This document shows positions 6,782 to 15,231 of a stretch of DNA of 41,663 nt, piece by piece. The notes below the pieces were generated by a model. The model ran no database searches. It worked only from the letters and a program-made list of their open reading frames with translations, and was not told the DNA's origin. Both the position numbers and the translations under genes were made by a program. Where the stretch lies: assembly GCA_030637505.1 (NCBI GenBank), contig DAOWGJ010000058.1, forward strand, positions 1 to 41,663, read 5' to 3'. Each line of letters begins with the position of its first letter. The first letter of the stretch is position 1. This stretch comes from Holophagae bacterium (lineage in GTDB: Bacteria; Acidobacteriota; Thermoanaerobaculia; Thermoanaerobaculales; Sulfomarinibacteraceae).

Positions 6782-8737
6782 TTGAGTTTGAACGTTCAAC
6801 TTCGAGATTCCGCGATTCTCTTCTGGGTTCTGTGGAGTGCGGCCTGTGGGCAGGGGCAGAGTGTATCCCTGACGAATGCCGATCGAACGATCCGGCTGGA
6901 GGCCATCAAATCCGGATTGGCGTTGCGGTCCGATTCACCGGAGGCTGCGGCTGAGGCCTTCAGCAAGGCGGGCGTCGGGTCGGAATTGGAGCGGTTGCGC
7001 TTCGAACTCTGGTTGAGCGCCCTTGAGAGAGGACAGGTTTCTCCGGCGGGGTGGACGGACTATCTCGATCAGGGACCCCCGCAAGATCTTGCAGATCGTG
7101 CCAGGCTGGCCCTTGCTCAGTCGTTGATTGACGAAGGTCACATGGACCCGGCGTGGCAAATCATGGCTGAGGTCAGTGAGAACGGACGGGTTCGGGCAGA
7201 TGTGCTTCGACTTGAGTGGTCGAACGACATTCGTGACGCCGCAGCGGTTCGTTTGGCGAATGTTGCCCCCCTTGTTCTTCGAAATGAAGCGCTGTCTCTC
7301 GAAAAAGCGGCGGTTGCTGGTTTGGGACCCGAGGAGGCAATCGAGCGAGCAGTGGCATGGAGGCAAGCTGGTCATCCGAGTCGGGGAGCGGCTGAGTTGC
7401 GGTCCATCAGCGTCCGTGGCCCCTTGGAAGGGCGCCGGCGCCTGGAACTGGCTCGATGTGAATTGCAGCGGGGGTCGACTTCGGCGGCGCTCCGGGTTCT
7501 GCCGCCCCTGTCCCGATGCGACGGCGACGAGGCTCTGGTCCGGGCGTCAAGCTGGCGTCTTCGTGGATGGTCTCGTTTCCCTGGGCCGACTGCTGCTGAG
7601 GCATTTGGGAACTGCCTGGTGGCGGCCCAAAGGGCGGTGTCCCTGACCGGCGGTGGCAGCTCACAGGCCCTGGAACTTCAGCTTGAGTGTGGAACCGAGG
7701 CCGGCCGACTCGAGCCTGCGCTGGCGGCCTGGCAGTCGTTGGCTGAAATCAATTGGCGGGGTTCTCGTCGTTCGTGGCTGGGGCGTCGTCTGGCTATGGC
7801 CATGGCCCGGTCTGGGCGGTTCGGCGAAGCTCTCAAGAGCGTGGCCTCGAGCCTGAAAGACCATAGGCGTTGCCTCCAGTTTGCGGCGGCAACGGAGGGC
7901 CCTGAGATTGACCGGGAGGCGGTGGCCGGCCTTGTGGTGGTTGGGATCCCGGATCTCTACGCCCTGTGGTCGCTCGATGAAATTGGAGAGGCCGGCCCTT
8001 CGAGGCTCGACCTGCCGCCGCCGATCAAGATCGTCGATCCCCCTCCGACCGTCGCCTGGCTTATGAATCTTGGAGAACAGGGACTGGCTTCAAAGGAATG
8101 GCGTCGTATGGCGGCAGCGCGCGGGGTCCTGCCCGGTGAAGCGTTGGCTGCGGCGGCATTCGAGGGCGACCGGGGCCGGCCGGATTTGGGCATAAGGTGG
8201 TTGCGCCGGGGCTTCTCCGATTTGGGCGGTACGGCCATGGACCGGGTCTCGGTGAACGCCGTCAGGGCATACCTTCCGTTACGGTGGACGGACGATCTGA
8301 AATCGGCGGCCCGTGAGTTCGGTCTTGATCCCTGGTTGCTGGCGGGTTTGGCGCGCCAGGAGAGCATCTTCAACGCTCGGGCCCAGTCTCCGGCCGGTGC
8401 GCGAGGGGTCGTACAGTTGATGCCTGGGACGGCACGAGGCCATGCGGTTGCGTTGGGTCTGGGGCGGTCGCCGGATTTGTACGACCCAGCGATCAATCTC
8501 CGGCTCGGTGCCCGGGAGCTGTCTCGCCTGATCAAGGTCTTCGGGGAGATAGAGCCTGCGTTGGCTGCCTACAACGCCGGCGAAAGCCGAGTGCGTCGTT
8601 GGTGGCGGCAATGGCCGGAGAGTCGCCATTTCACTGAGGCGGTTCCAATTCCGGAGACCTACACCTATATACGGCGGGTGGTTTTCCTCAGTGAAGCCTA
8701 TCGGCTGGTATGGGCCCAAGAATGGGAAGAAGAGTGA
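6782..8737 (+). CDS. Soluble lytic murein transglycosylase (Slt70-like), probable lipoprotein
   Basis: The 651-residue protein ends in a goose-type lysozyme-like SLT domain: ARQESIFN carries the catalytic Glu (residue 527), followed by SPAGARGVVQLMPGTA and AAYNAGESRVRRWW. The region before it is helical and rich in short Ala/Leu/Arg repeats, like the U-shaped superhelix of Slt70. It cleaves the MurNAc-GlcNAc bond in peptidoglycan, giving 1,6-anhydro ends. The N terminus (hydrophobic stretch ending WSAAC) looks like a lipobox, placing it in the periplasm on a membrane. The start is uncertain: TTG at 6782 or TTG at 6788, neither with a strong ribosome-binding site. The 135 bases before it show no clear signal. 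Confidence 0.85.
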   Translation: MSLNVQLRDSAILFWVLWSAACGQGQSVSLTNADRTIRLEAIKSGLALRSDSPEAAAEAFSKAGVGSELERLRFELWLSALERGQVSPAGWTDYLDQGPPQDLADRARLALAQSLIDEGHMDPAWQIMAEVSENGRVRADVLRLEWSNDIRDAAAVRLANVAPLVLRNEALSLEKAAVAGLGPEEAIERAVAWRQAGHPSRGAAELRSISVRGPLEGRRRLELARCELQRGSTSAALRVLPPLSRCDGDEALVRASSWRLRGWSRFPGPTAAEAFGNCLVAAQRAVSLTGGGSSQALELQLECGTEAGRLEPALAAWQSLAEINWRGSRRSWLGRRLAMAMARSGRFGEALKSVASSLKDHRRCLQFAAATEGPEIDREAVAGLVVVGIPDLYALWSLDEIGEAGPSRLDLPPPIKIVDPPPTVAWLMNLGEQGLASKEWRRMAAARGVLPGEALAAAAFEGDRGRPDLGIRWLRRGFSDLGGTAMDRVSVNAVRAYLPLRWTDDLKSAAREFGLDPWLLAGLARQESIFNARAQSPAGARGVVQLMPGTARGHAVALGLGRSPDLYDPAINLRLGARELSRLIKVFGEIEPALAAYNAGESRVRRWWRQWPESRHFTEAVPIPETYTYIRRVVFLSEAYRLVWAQEWEEE

Positions 8738-8758
8738 GGACTGAAGAGAACGGGGACT

Positions 8759-8785
8759 GTAGGGGCAAGACCCCCGTGTCTGCCC
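8759..8785. repeat. GTAG-headed REP-like palindrome
   Basis: GTAG is followed by GGGCAAGAC, a short CCCCGT loop and GTCTGCCC, then TTTT. The same GTAG head plus hairpin design is present as an inverted pair near 11.2 kb. Because it follows the transglycosylase stop by 21 bases and ends in four T residues, it could also end that transcript. Confidence 0.55.
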
Positions 8786-8966
8786 TTTTAGGGATTGCGG
8801 CAGGATTTGAAGGTCGAACTTGCTCAGATGGGCAACCGGGATCAGTCTCTTGTCCATGGTGATAACGGATTCAACCGTTGAGAATTTCAACAGCCGCAAC
8901 CGTTGAATTTTTCCACTTGAATATTCTTTCAATCATCGAATCATTGAAAACAAAAGGTTTATCAAC

Positions 8967-8994
8967 TTGACATGTATGTGAAATAGTGCACAAT
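8967..8994 (+). promoter_or_regulatory. Promoter of the multiheme cytochrome gene
   Basis: A perfect TTGACA (8967-8972) is followed after 16 bases by CACAAT (8989-8994). The 85 bases upstream are unusually AT-rich for this genome and could act as an UP element. Start of transcription near 9001 leaves a very short leader holding GGAGGG before the ATG at 9014. It overlaps the alternative ATG at 8993, arguing for the downstream start. Confidence 0.65.
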
Positions 8995-9013
8995 GGCGGG
9001 CGGAGGGTCTGCC

Positions 9014-11047
9014 ATGACTGTGTCATCTGCACTTGAAGGTCTGAAACATCCCGCCCGTATGCGGGTCATGATTCTGGCATTGGCGCTGGCCGTTCCGGTG
9101 GTGCTGCTGGCCGTACCGGCTCACACCGCGGCGGACGAGGAGTACGAATCGATCGATTCGTCGATGTGTGGCGACTGTCATGAGGCCAGTGCACACGGAT
9201 CGTCGTTCGACGACGACCTGAGTCACTCGGTTCATGAGGGTCTCGTATGCCTGGACTGTCACCAATACCAGGATACGATCCCCCATATCGTATTCGATGA
9301 GCCTTCCTACGATGGCTGTGAAGGATGCCGAACCTGTCACGAAGACGCCTCTGAGCAGTATCAGGCCCACGGTCGGGCGGCTGTCGGGACCTGTGAGGAT
9401 ATGCCGCATTGCTCAGACTGCCACGGGTCCCATGACATCCTGCCGTCCTCCGCCGCCCTTTCGCGAGTCCACTCAACCAATCTGCGCGAGACCTGCGGGG
9501 CCTGCCACGAGAATCTGGACATCACGACCAAGTACGAGACCCTGTACGACCACCCGGTGTCGATGTACGAAGCCAGCGTTCACGGCCAGATTGGTACCGG
9601 CGGAGCCTACGCTGCGGCCGACTGCATCGACTGCCACGGCGTCGCCGGTTCGGCCCACAAGATCCTGGCGCCCAATTATCCGGAAAGCGCGATCTCTCAC
9701 CAGAATATCCCTGAGACCTGCGGCCAGTGCCACAAGGCGATCACGCAGGATTACTGGGAGGGTATCCACGGCAAGTTGGTCAAGAGCGGTGTTGCCGGAT
9801 CGCCGGTCTGCACCGACTGCCACGGCGAGCACGGTATTCTCTCCACTGCTGATCCTAACTCGCCGGTGTCCAAGGCCGAGGTCGCCCAGCAAACGTGCGC
9901 CCGGTGCCACAACGCGATGGTCCTCAACGAGAGGTATGGCATGGAGGGCGCCCGGGAGGCGTACTTCATCGACACCTACCACGGTCTGAAGTCCGGCGAG
10001 GGCGATTCCAGTGTTGCGAACTGCGCCTCGTGCCATGGGGCCCACCGCATTCTTCCTAGTTCGGATCCCGCGTCGTCGGTCAATACCGCCAACTTGAAAC
10101 AAACCTGCGGTGAGTGCCACCCCAAGATCACCGATACGATTGCCCAGAGCCCGATTCACGGCGTGGGTGATCTTCAAAAACGCACCCCGATCGCACAATG
10201 GGTGCAGAAGCTCTATATCCTGTTGATCATCGTCGTCATCGGCGGCATGTTCCTTCACAACGCCCTGGACTACATCAGCAAGGTCCGGGCGATGTTGGCA
10301 CGCAGACCGAGGGTGCGCCGTATGCGCATGGACGAGGTCTGGCAGCACACGATTCTGATGGTCAGCTTCATTGTGCTGGTGGTGTCCGGGTTCTCTCTGA
10401 CCTACCACCAGAGCTTCATGGCCAAGTTCTTCTTCGGATGGGAGGGTGGTTTTGCCATGCGGGGCACAGTCCACCGCGTCGCAGCGGTCATCATGACGAT
10501 CGGTTCCTTCTGGCACCTCTTCTACTGTTTCACAGCCCGCGGCAGGAAGTTTGTCAAGGACATGTTGCCGACGATGGCCGATGTGCATTTCTTCATCAAC
10601 AAAATGCTGAGCTTCATCGGCAAGGGCCATGGCGCAGGGTGTACACAGAGATTCAACTACGTCGAGAAGGCCGAGTACTGGGCCCTGATCTGGGGAACGA
10701 TCGTCATGGCCGCCACAGGGGTTCTCCTGTGGTTCGACAACTTCTTCAGTGCTTTCTTCGGTCGTGAGGTCTTCGATGTCGCTGTGACCGTTCACTTCTG
10801 GGAAGCCTGGCTGGCCAGTCTGGCGATTCTCGTCTGGCACATGTATGGTGTGATGTTCAGCCCCGAGGTCTATCCGATGAACCCGGCGTGGATCAACGGC
10901 ACGATGTCGGAGGAGTTGTATAAACACGAGCATCCTGGTCATCTCGAGGAAGCCCGCGCGGAGACAGATGATCTGTTGCAAAAACACCTCCAAAAGGTCC
11001 GGAGGGATCTGGGCGACGATGACGATCTATCGAAACCGATTGCGTGA
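9014..11047 (+). CDS. Multiheme c-type cytochrome fused to membrane b-type cytochrome (CbcL-like)
   Basis: The 677-residue protein has a signal peptide or anchor (about 1-40), then eleven CxxCH heme c sites, the first at residues 52-56 and the last at 365-369. Five predicted membrane helices follow (about 395-620), with His residues in pairs of helices (WQHTIL, TVHRVA, FWHLFY, VHFWEAW, VWHMYG) suited to hold two b hemes as in the cytochrome b561 / formate dehydrogenase gamma family. The tail is charged. The order, multiheme c then diheme b, is that of Geobacter CbcL, which takes electrons from menaquinol into periplasmic cytochromes during low-potential metal reduction. The electron acceptor here is unknown. 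The start at 9014 is chosen for its GGAGGG and promoter. It is monocistronic, with terminator. Confidence 0.88.
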   Translation: MTVSSALEGLKHPARMRVMILALALAVPVVLLAVPAHTAADEEYESIDSSMCGDCHEASAHGSSFDDDLSHSVHEGLVCLDCHQYQDTIPHIVFDEPSYDGCEGCRTCHEDASEQYQAHGRAAVGTCEDMPHCSDCHGSHDILPSSAALSRVHSTNLRETCGACHENLDITTKYETLYDHPVSMYEASVHGQIGTGGAYAAADCIDCHGVAGSAHKILAPNYPESAISHQNIPETCGQCHKAITQDYWEGIHGKLVKSGVAGSPVCTDCHGEHGILSTADPNSPVSKAEVAQQTCARCHNAMVLNERYGMEGAREAYFIDTYHGLKSGEGDSSVANCASCHGAHRILPSSDPASSVNTANLKQTCGECHPKITDTIAQSPIHGVGDLQKRTPIAQWVQKLYILLIIVVIGGMFLHNALDYISKVRAMLARRPRVRRMRMDEVWQHTILMVSFIVLVVSGFSLTYHQSFMAKFFFGWEGGFAMRGTVHRVAAVIMTIGSFWHLFYCFTARGRKFVKDMLPTMADVHFFINKMLSFIGKGHGAGCTQRFNYVEKAEYWALIWGTIVMAATGVLLWFDNFFSAFFGREVFDVAVTVHFWEAWLASLAILVWHMYGVMFSPEVYPMNPAWINGTMSEELYKHEHPGHLEEARAETDDLLQKHLQKVRRDLGDDDDLSKPIA

Positions 11048-11068
11048 CGGAGAGAATCTTCGAATTGA

Positions 11069-11101
11069 AACGCCCCGCCGGATGGCGGGGCGTTGCTTTT
11101 T
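11069..11101 (+). terminator. Rho-independent terminator after the cytochrome gene
   Basis: AACGCCCCGCC pairs with GGCGGGGCGTT around a GGAT loop, followed by GCTTTTTGG. It lies 21 bases past the stop codon. Confidence 0.9.
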
Positions 11102-11167
11102 GGCTCTCAGCTCAGGCGCCTGCAATAATCCCAAATAACCGTATTCAACGTGACGATCGTCGGAGAC

Positions 11168-11227
11168 GGCCGGGGATAAACCCCGGCCCTACAATACCTA
11201 CCGTAGGGTCAGGGTTCATCCCTGGCC
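11168..11227. repeat. Inverted pair of GTAG-headed REP palindromes (BIME-like)
   Basis: The right unit is GTAG plus GGTCAGGG-TTCAT-CCCTGGCC (11203-11227). The left unit (11168-11192), read on the minus strand, is GTAG plus GGCCGGGG-TTTAT-CCCCGGCC. They face each other across ten bases. The two units match at most positions, and differences inside the arms keep pairing. This is the design of REP doublets mobilised by RAYT transposases; no such gene is in the window. It fills most of the 250-base gap between the cytochrome terminator and the Trm112-like gene. Confidence 0.7.
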
Positions 11228-11297
11228 GAGCTTTGCTTGGTTGTTTCCCCAGTCCCACACAAGACCGAGTAGAATGTCCCAGACAAGGAGTTCAGAT

Positions 11298-11555
11298 ATG
11301 GCTGTCGACCCCAAATTGCTGGAAATCCTGGTTTGTCCTGTAGACAAGACTCCGTTGGAGGTGATCGACCTCCCTCCTTCGATCCGGGAGTCGTTGGTCA
11401 ATCGGTACCGGGAGCAGTTCAAGGCCGAGGAACCTGTCGTTGAGGTTGGTTTGCTTTCGCCCGCCGGACGTGTGTATCCGGTCGTGTCCGATATTCCTGT
11501 GATGCTGGTCGACGAGGCACTGACTCTTGAGGACATTCAGTCCGCATCCTCTTGA
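11298..11555 (+). CDS. Trm112 / UPF0434 family small protein
   Basis: The 85-residue protein starts at the ATG preceded by AAGGAG. It carries LLEILVCPVDKTPLEV near the N terminus and GRVYPVVSDIPVML near the C terminus, the two ends of the YcaR/Trm112 fold. In the usual family the first motif is CPxC; here the second Cys is Asp, so zinc binding is doubtful. Members act as small stabilising partners of methyltransferases or other enzymes; the bacterial role is poorly known. It leads a run of overlapping genes into the O-antigen ligase-like gene. Confidence 0.8.
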   Translation: MAVDPKLLEILVCPVDKTPLEVIDLPPSIRESLVNRYREQFKAEEPVVEVGLLSPAGRVYPVVSDIPVMLVDEALTLEDIQSASS

Positions 11556-12696
11556 GGCGACGGCGGCAGGACTCCTCCTGGTAGGCGTGGCGATCAGTCT
11601 TCAGATCGCCCTGTCGAATATCATTTTGGGCCTTGCTTTCCTGGTGTGGTTGGGTGCCTTGGCCTTTGGACGGGCCGTTGTGAAATGGCATCTGATCTTC
11701 GTCCCCGTGACTGGATGGGTCTTCTGGTCGGTTATTTCGGCGCTGTTCTCCACCAACCGTTCACTGAGTTTGGGGGCGTTGGACAGTCTCCTTACCCTGA
11801 TTCTGGTCCCGATGGTGGTCTCTGTGGTGAATCCCATTCGATGGGACCGGTTCTTGGGGCTGGTTGCGGGCTCTTCGGCGGTGTCGTCGATGGTTGCTTT
11901 GGGCCAGATTGTGATCAACGGTGTTGATCTGAACCACAGGGCGCCGGGCCTGTTCAGTCACTACATGACCTTTGCCGGATGGACGATGGCCGCAGTTCTG
12001 ATTCTGGTTGGTGAGGTTTTGAGAGGAAACGCTCCGAGGCGTCTGAGGTGGATCCTCCCTATTTTGGGACTGCACGCGGTCGTGCTCTCATTGTCCCTGA
12101 CACGAAACGCGTGGGTCGGCATTGCGGTAGCGTTGGGATTGGCCGCGATGGTATGGCGTTCCCGTGCGATGCTTGCGATTCCTCTGGTGGTTGTGGTTGC
12201 GGTTGCTGTTCTGCCTGCGGCAGTGAGAGACCGGGTTACGTCAATAGCGGACCTCGAACAAGCGGCCAACCGTGACCGGGTCGCCATGATAAAGGCCGGT
12301 GTCGCGATGAGTGCGGACCATCCATGGGTTGGGGTTGGTCCCGAGATGATAGAGGTGCTTTATCCGGACTACCGTCGGTCCGGCGCGGTCCGCGACAGGG
12401 TCAGTCATTTGCATTGCAATCCGGTCCATATCGCGGCGGAGCGGGGCCTGCCGGCTCTGGCAATGTACGGATTTCTTCTGGTGATCTTTGGCGTTACCGT
12501 GGTACGTGGACTCAAGGATCCTGACCACCCGGCGCCGGCCGCGCTGGCCTCATGCCTTCTGGCCATGGTTGGACTGACGGTGGCCGGGTTGTTCGAATAC
12601 AACTGGGGAGATTCCGAGATTTGGATAGTGACCCTGTTTGTCCTGGCCGTCCCTGCGGCGCTAGAGGCCCGGCCTCCGGGGCCTCGAAAGAAATGA
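11527..12696 (+). CDS. O-antigen ligase / polymerase-like membrane protein (Wzy_C family)
   Basis: The protein has about ten hydrophobic helices and the features of the Wzy_C domain: RAPGLFSHYMTFAGW, LSLSLTRNAWVGI, a periplasmic loop, and HLHCNPVHIAAERGLPAL, the His/Glu/Gly motif after that loop. Members join O-antigen to lipid A-core, or polymerise or transfer other glycans. Which reaction applies cannot be told from sequence. The annotated TTG start at 11527 overlaps the previous gene by 29 bases, and a later start is possible. The gene overlaps xseA by four bases, so it is part of a co-transcribed set. Confidence 0.8.
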   Translation: MRTFSPHPLEATAAGLLLVGVAISLQIALSNIILGLAFLVWLGALAFGRAVVKWHLIFVPVTGWVFWSVISALFSTNRSLSLGALDSLLTLILVPMVVSVVNPIRWDRFLGLVAGSSAVSSMVALGQIVINGVDLNHRAPGLFSHYMTFAGWTMAAVLILVGEVLRGNAPRRLRWILPILGLHAVVLSLSLTRNAWVGIAVALGLAAMVWRSRAMLAIPLVVVVAVAVLPAAVRDRVTSIADLEQAANRDRVAMIKAGVAMSADHPWVGVGPEMIEVLYPDYRRSGAVRDRVSHLHCNPVHIAAERGLPALAMYGFLLVIFGVTVVRGLKDPDHPAPAALASCLLAMVGLTVAGLFEYNWGDSEIWIVTLFVLAVPAALEARPPGPRKK

Positions 12697-14102
12697 TGAG
12701 GGATCGAGTCTGGGCGGTTGGTGCAGTCATCGACCAGGTCAACGCTCTCCTCGAGAGCGGTTTCTCAGGAATCACCGTCGAAGGCGAGGTTACGGGCGCC
12801 ACGCGGTCTGCTCGAGGCCACCTTTACTTCTCGCTCAAGGACGGGGAGGCTCAACTGGACTGTGTCGCATGGGCTTCGGCCGCCAGGCGATTGCGGTTTG
12901 ACCTCGAAGACGGCCTGGCCGTTGAGGCTACGGGCAGTTTGACCGTCTATCGAGCCCGGGGCCGATTCCAGTTGGTCGTCACAAGGATCGAACCGCAGGG
13001 GTTGGGCGCGCTGCAGTTGGCCTTCGAGCAGATGAAACGACGCCTGGAGGCTGAGGGCCTTTTCGCACCGGAACGCAAACGGCCTCTGCCGGCGGTCCCG
13101 CAGAGAATCGGCATCGTTACCTCAGCCACGGGTGCGGCGTTGAGGGACATACTGAAAGTCCTGAGGAGGCACGCCAACATCGAGGTCGTCGTCGCTCCGG
13201 CGACGGTGCAAGGTAATGAGGCCGCCTCAGAGATTGCTGCATCTCTGGACCGACTCGGGGCCTCGAATCTGGTCGACGTCGTGATCTTGGGACGAGGGGG
13301 AGGCTCGTTGGAGGATTTGTGGGCCTTCAACGAAGAAGAGGTCGCCCGTGCCGTTGCCGACTGTCCGGTTCCGGTCGTCACCGGTGTCGGCCATGAGGTG
13401 GATTTCACCATCGCCGACTTTGTGGCTGATTTTCGTGCGGCGACGCCGACACAGGCGGCGGAGATTCTCGTGACCCGGCTCGAAGAGAGCCAGGGTCGAG
13501 CAGAGGATGCTCGTGCTCGTTTGGGCTGGGAACTCAGGCGCCATCTGCAAGCTGCCCGGGCCCGTTTGGCGGGGGCTCAAGGGTCGGCGGGTCTTGCCAG
13601 GGTGCCTCATCGGATTGAGGTCGCACGATTTCGTCTGGCGGCGGCCGATCGTCTCCCCGTGTTGTTGGAGGATCTTGCAGCCCGTGCCAGGAATCGCCTC
13701 CTCCATGCCGAAGCCGTGTTGCGACGCCTCCCGGGACTGATCGCCGCCACCGGTCATCGACGCCTCGTCGATAGCCGGACTGAGCAGTTGGCGACCCTGA
13801 TCCGCGGTCACGTCGATCATGCCCGTACTGCCGTCGTGACAATGGAACGGGCGTTGCAGCACCTCTCGCCTCGCCGGGTTCTGGATCGCGGCTACTCGAT
13901 CACCACGCTCGAGGGACAGGCCGGACCGCTCAAGAGTGCCGGCGCCCTGCGGGGAGGGGAGGCCCTGGTGACGACCCTGGCCGAAGGGACCGTTCGGTCG
14001 CTGGTCGTCAAATCTCGGGGCGGCGCCAGGTCGTTGACCCGAAGCTCGTCGTCCAGTTCTTCAACTCAGGGCACGCTTTTTGATGATGGGGGTTCACAAT
14101 GA
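12693..14102 (+). CDS. xseA: Exodeoxyribonuclease VII large subunit
   Basis: The 469-residue protein has an N-terminal OB fold (ITVEGEVTGATRSARGHLYFSLKD), the central catalytic region with PQRIGIVTSATGAALRDIL, DVVILGRGGGSLEDLWAFNEEEVARAV and GVGHEVDFTIADFVADFRAATPTQAAE, and a long helical C-terminal part ending in the usual VLDRGYSITTLEG segment. Exo VII degrades single-stranded DNA from both ends into acid-soluble oligomers. The start is set at the ATG overlapping the preceding stop (ATGA); a second ATG follows at once at 12696. xseB follows with a four-base overlap, as expected for the two subunits. Confidence 0.95.
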   Translation: MMRDRVWAVGAVIDQVNALLESGFSGITVEGEVTGATRSARGHLYFSLKDGEAQLDCVAWASAARRLRFDLEDGLAVEATGSLTVYRARGRFQLVVTRIEPQGLGALQLAFEQMKRRLEAEGLFAPERKRPLPAVPQRIGIVTSATGAALRDILKVLRRHANIEVVVAPATVQGNEAASEIAASLDRLGASNLVDVVILGRGGGSLEDLWAFNEEEVARAVADCPVPVVTGVGHEVDFTIADFVADFRAATPTQAAEILVTRLEESQGRAEDARARLGWELRRHLQAARARLAGAQGSAGLARVPHRIEVARFRLAAADRLPVLLEDLAARARNRLLHAEAVLRRLPGLIAATGHRRLVDSRTEQLATLIRGHVDHARTAVVTMERALQHLSPRRVLDRGYSITTLEGQAGPLKSAGALRGGEALVTTLAEGTVRSLVVKSRGGARSLTRSSSSSSSTQGTLFDDGGSQ

Positions 14103-14341
14103 CGAAGAAAACGGAAATGGTTGAAAGCGACGACCGGTTCGAGGACCAATTGGAGCGACTGGAGGACATTGTCGGCCGGTTGGAGGACGACACAGTGGGT
14201 CTGGAAGAAGCCCTCGATCTCTTCGAGCAGGGGATGAATCTGGCGGGAAAGTGCCGCTCGAGGTTGGAACGAGTCGAGCAGCGGGTCTCCAAACTCCTGG
14301 AGGATGGCACCGCCGAAGAGATGGAGATTGAGACCTCGTGA
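14099..14341 (+). CDS. xseB: Exodeoxyribonuclease VII small subunit
   Basis: The 80-residue protein contains FEDQLERLEDIVGRLEDDTVGLEEALDLFEQG across two sentences of sequence, that is, the two-helix XseB core (residues 13-44), followed by an acidic tail. It wraps around the helical stalk of XseA. It overlaps xseA by four bases and the next gene by one base. Confidence 0.95.
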   Translation: MTKKTEMVESDDRFEDQLERLEDIVGRLEDDTVGLEEALDLFEQGMNLAGKCRSRLERVEQRVSKLLEDGTAEEMEIETS

Positions 14342-15231
14342 TGGACCTTGAACGACAGGCCATCGAGAGTGTTCTGCCCCGACTGCTGCCGGCCGACGGC
14401 CAGTGGCCGAGCCGGCTGCATCGGGCGATGCGTCACGCCGTGCTGGGCGGCGGCAAGAGGATCAGGCCCATTCTGGCGCGCCTGGCCAACCGTGCGGCCG
14501 GCGGCGACCCTGAGTCCATCACAGAGGCGGCGTGCGGTCTTGAGTTGATTCACACCTATTCATTGGTTCACGACGATCTTCCGGCTCTGGACGATGATGT
14601 TCTGCGGCGAGGACGGCCGACGGTCCACGTGGCCTTCGACGAACCGACGGCCATTTTGGTCGGTGATGCTCTGTTGACCGAGGGCTTGTTGATTCTGGCC
14701 CGGTATCCAGCGGGCTCGGAGTGGGGGCCCGCCCGTGCCGAAGCCGTCGCGCTGGTTGCCGAGGCTATTGGGTCGCGGGGCATGGTCGGCGGGCAGATGG
14801 AGGATCTGGAGGCGACCGGTCAGGTGGCGGGTGACGGTGTCTCCGGCGATCCGGGTGTACGGCTGGATCTGATCCACCGCCACAAGACTGGGTGCCTTCT
14901 CAGGGCCTCGGTGGAGTTGGGCGCTCTCCTTGCGGGACTTGGGGTCGAGGAACGGGGCCGATTCGTCGGATTCGGTCAGAGCCTTGGTCTGGCCTTTCAG
15001 GTTGCAGATGACGTGTTGGATGCCACTGCGACCACTGCCGAATTGGGGAAAAGCCCCGGCAAGGATGCCGAGGCCGACAAGCTGACGTGGGTGACCCTCT
15101 ACGGCCTGGAGGCGGCGCGGCGGAAACTGCACGAGTTGGAGACCGAGATGATCGAGTTGGCCACAGATATCGAAGGTCCGGACGGGGCTCTGGCTGCAGT
15201 AGCGAGGAAGGTCGTTCGGCGCCGAGGATGA
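14341..15231 (+). CDS. ispA: Short-chain polyprenyl diphosphate synthase (farnesyl/geranylgeranyl type)
   Basis: The 296-residue protein has the first Asp-rich motif HDDLPALDDD (residues 77-86), an LGGGKRIRP region binding pyrophosphate, GGQMEDLE, and the second Asp-rich motif FQVADDVLD. These bind the Mg-pyrophosphate groups of allylic and homoallylic substrates. The large DDxxxxDDD form of the first motif is typical of bacterial IspA. Chain length cannot be fixed from sequence. The ATG at 14341 overlaps the xseB stop (TGATG); GTG at 14338 is a less likely start. The xseA-xseB-ispA order is common in bacteria; dxs, often next, is replaced here by the membrane glycosyltransferase. Confidence 0.9.
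   Translation: MDLERQAIESVLPRLLPADGQWPSRLHRAMRHAVLGGGKRIRPILARLANRAAGGDPESITEAACGLELIHTYSLVHDDLPALDDDVLRRGRPTVHVAFDEPTAILVGDALLTEGLLILARYPAGSEWGPARAEAVALVAEAIGSRGMVGGQMEDLEATGQVAGDGVSGDPGVRLDLIHRHKTGCLLRASVELGALLAGLGVEERGRFVGFGQSLGLAFQVADDVLDATATTAELGKSPGKDAEADKLTWVTLYGLEAARRKLHELETEMIELATDIEGPDGALAAVARKVVRRRG

Noticed and set aside
9473..10993. 506-codon frame antisense to the cytochrome gene
   Set aside because: Caused by the GC-rich third positions of the sense gene; the sense strand carries eleven heme motifs.
11207..11227. GGTTCATCC as a tRNA T-arm
   Set aside because: No acceptor or anticodon arms fit around it; it is the loop of a REP palindrome.
11270..11275. TAGAAT as promoter of the Trm112-like gene
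   Set aside because: No -35-like hexamer at 16-19 bases; the nearest TTGTTT is 23 bases away.
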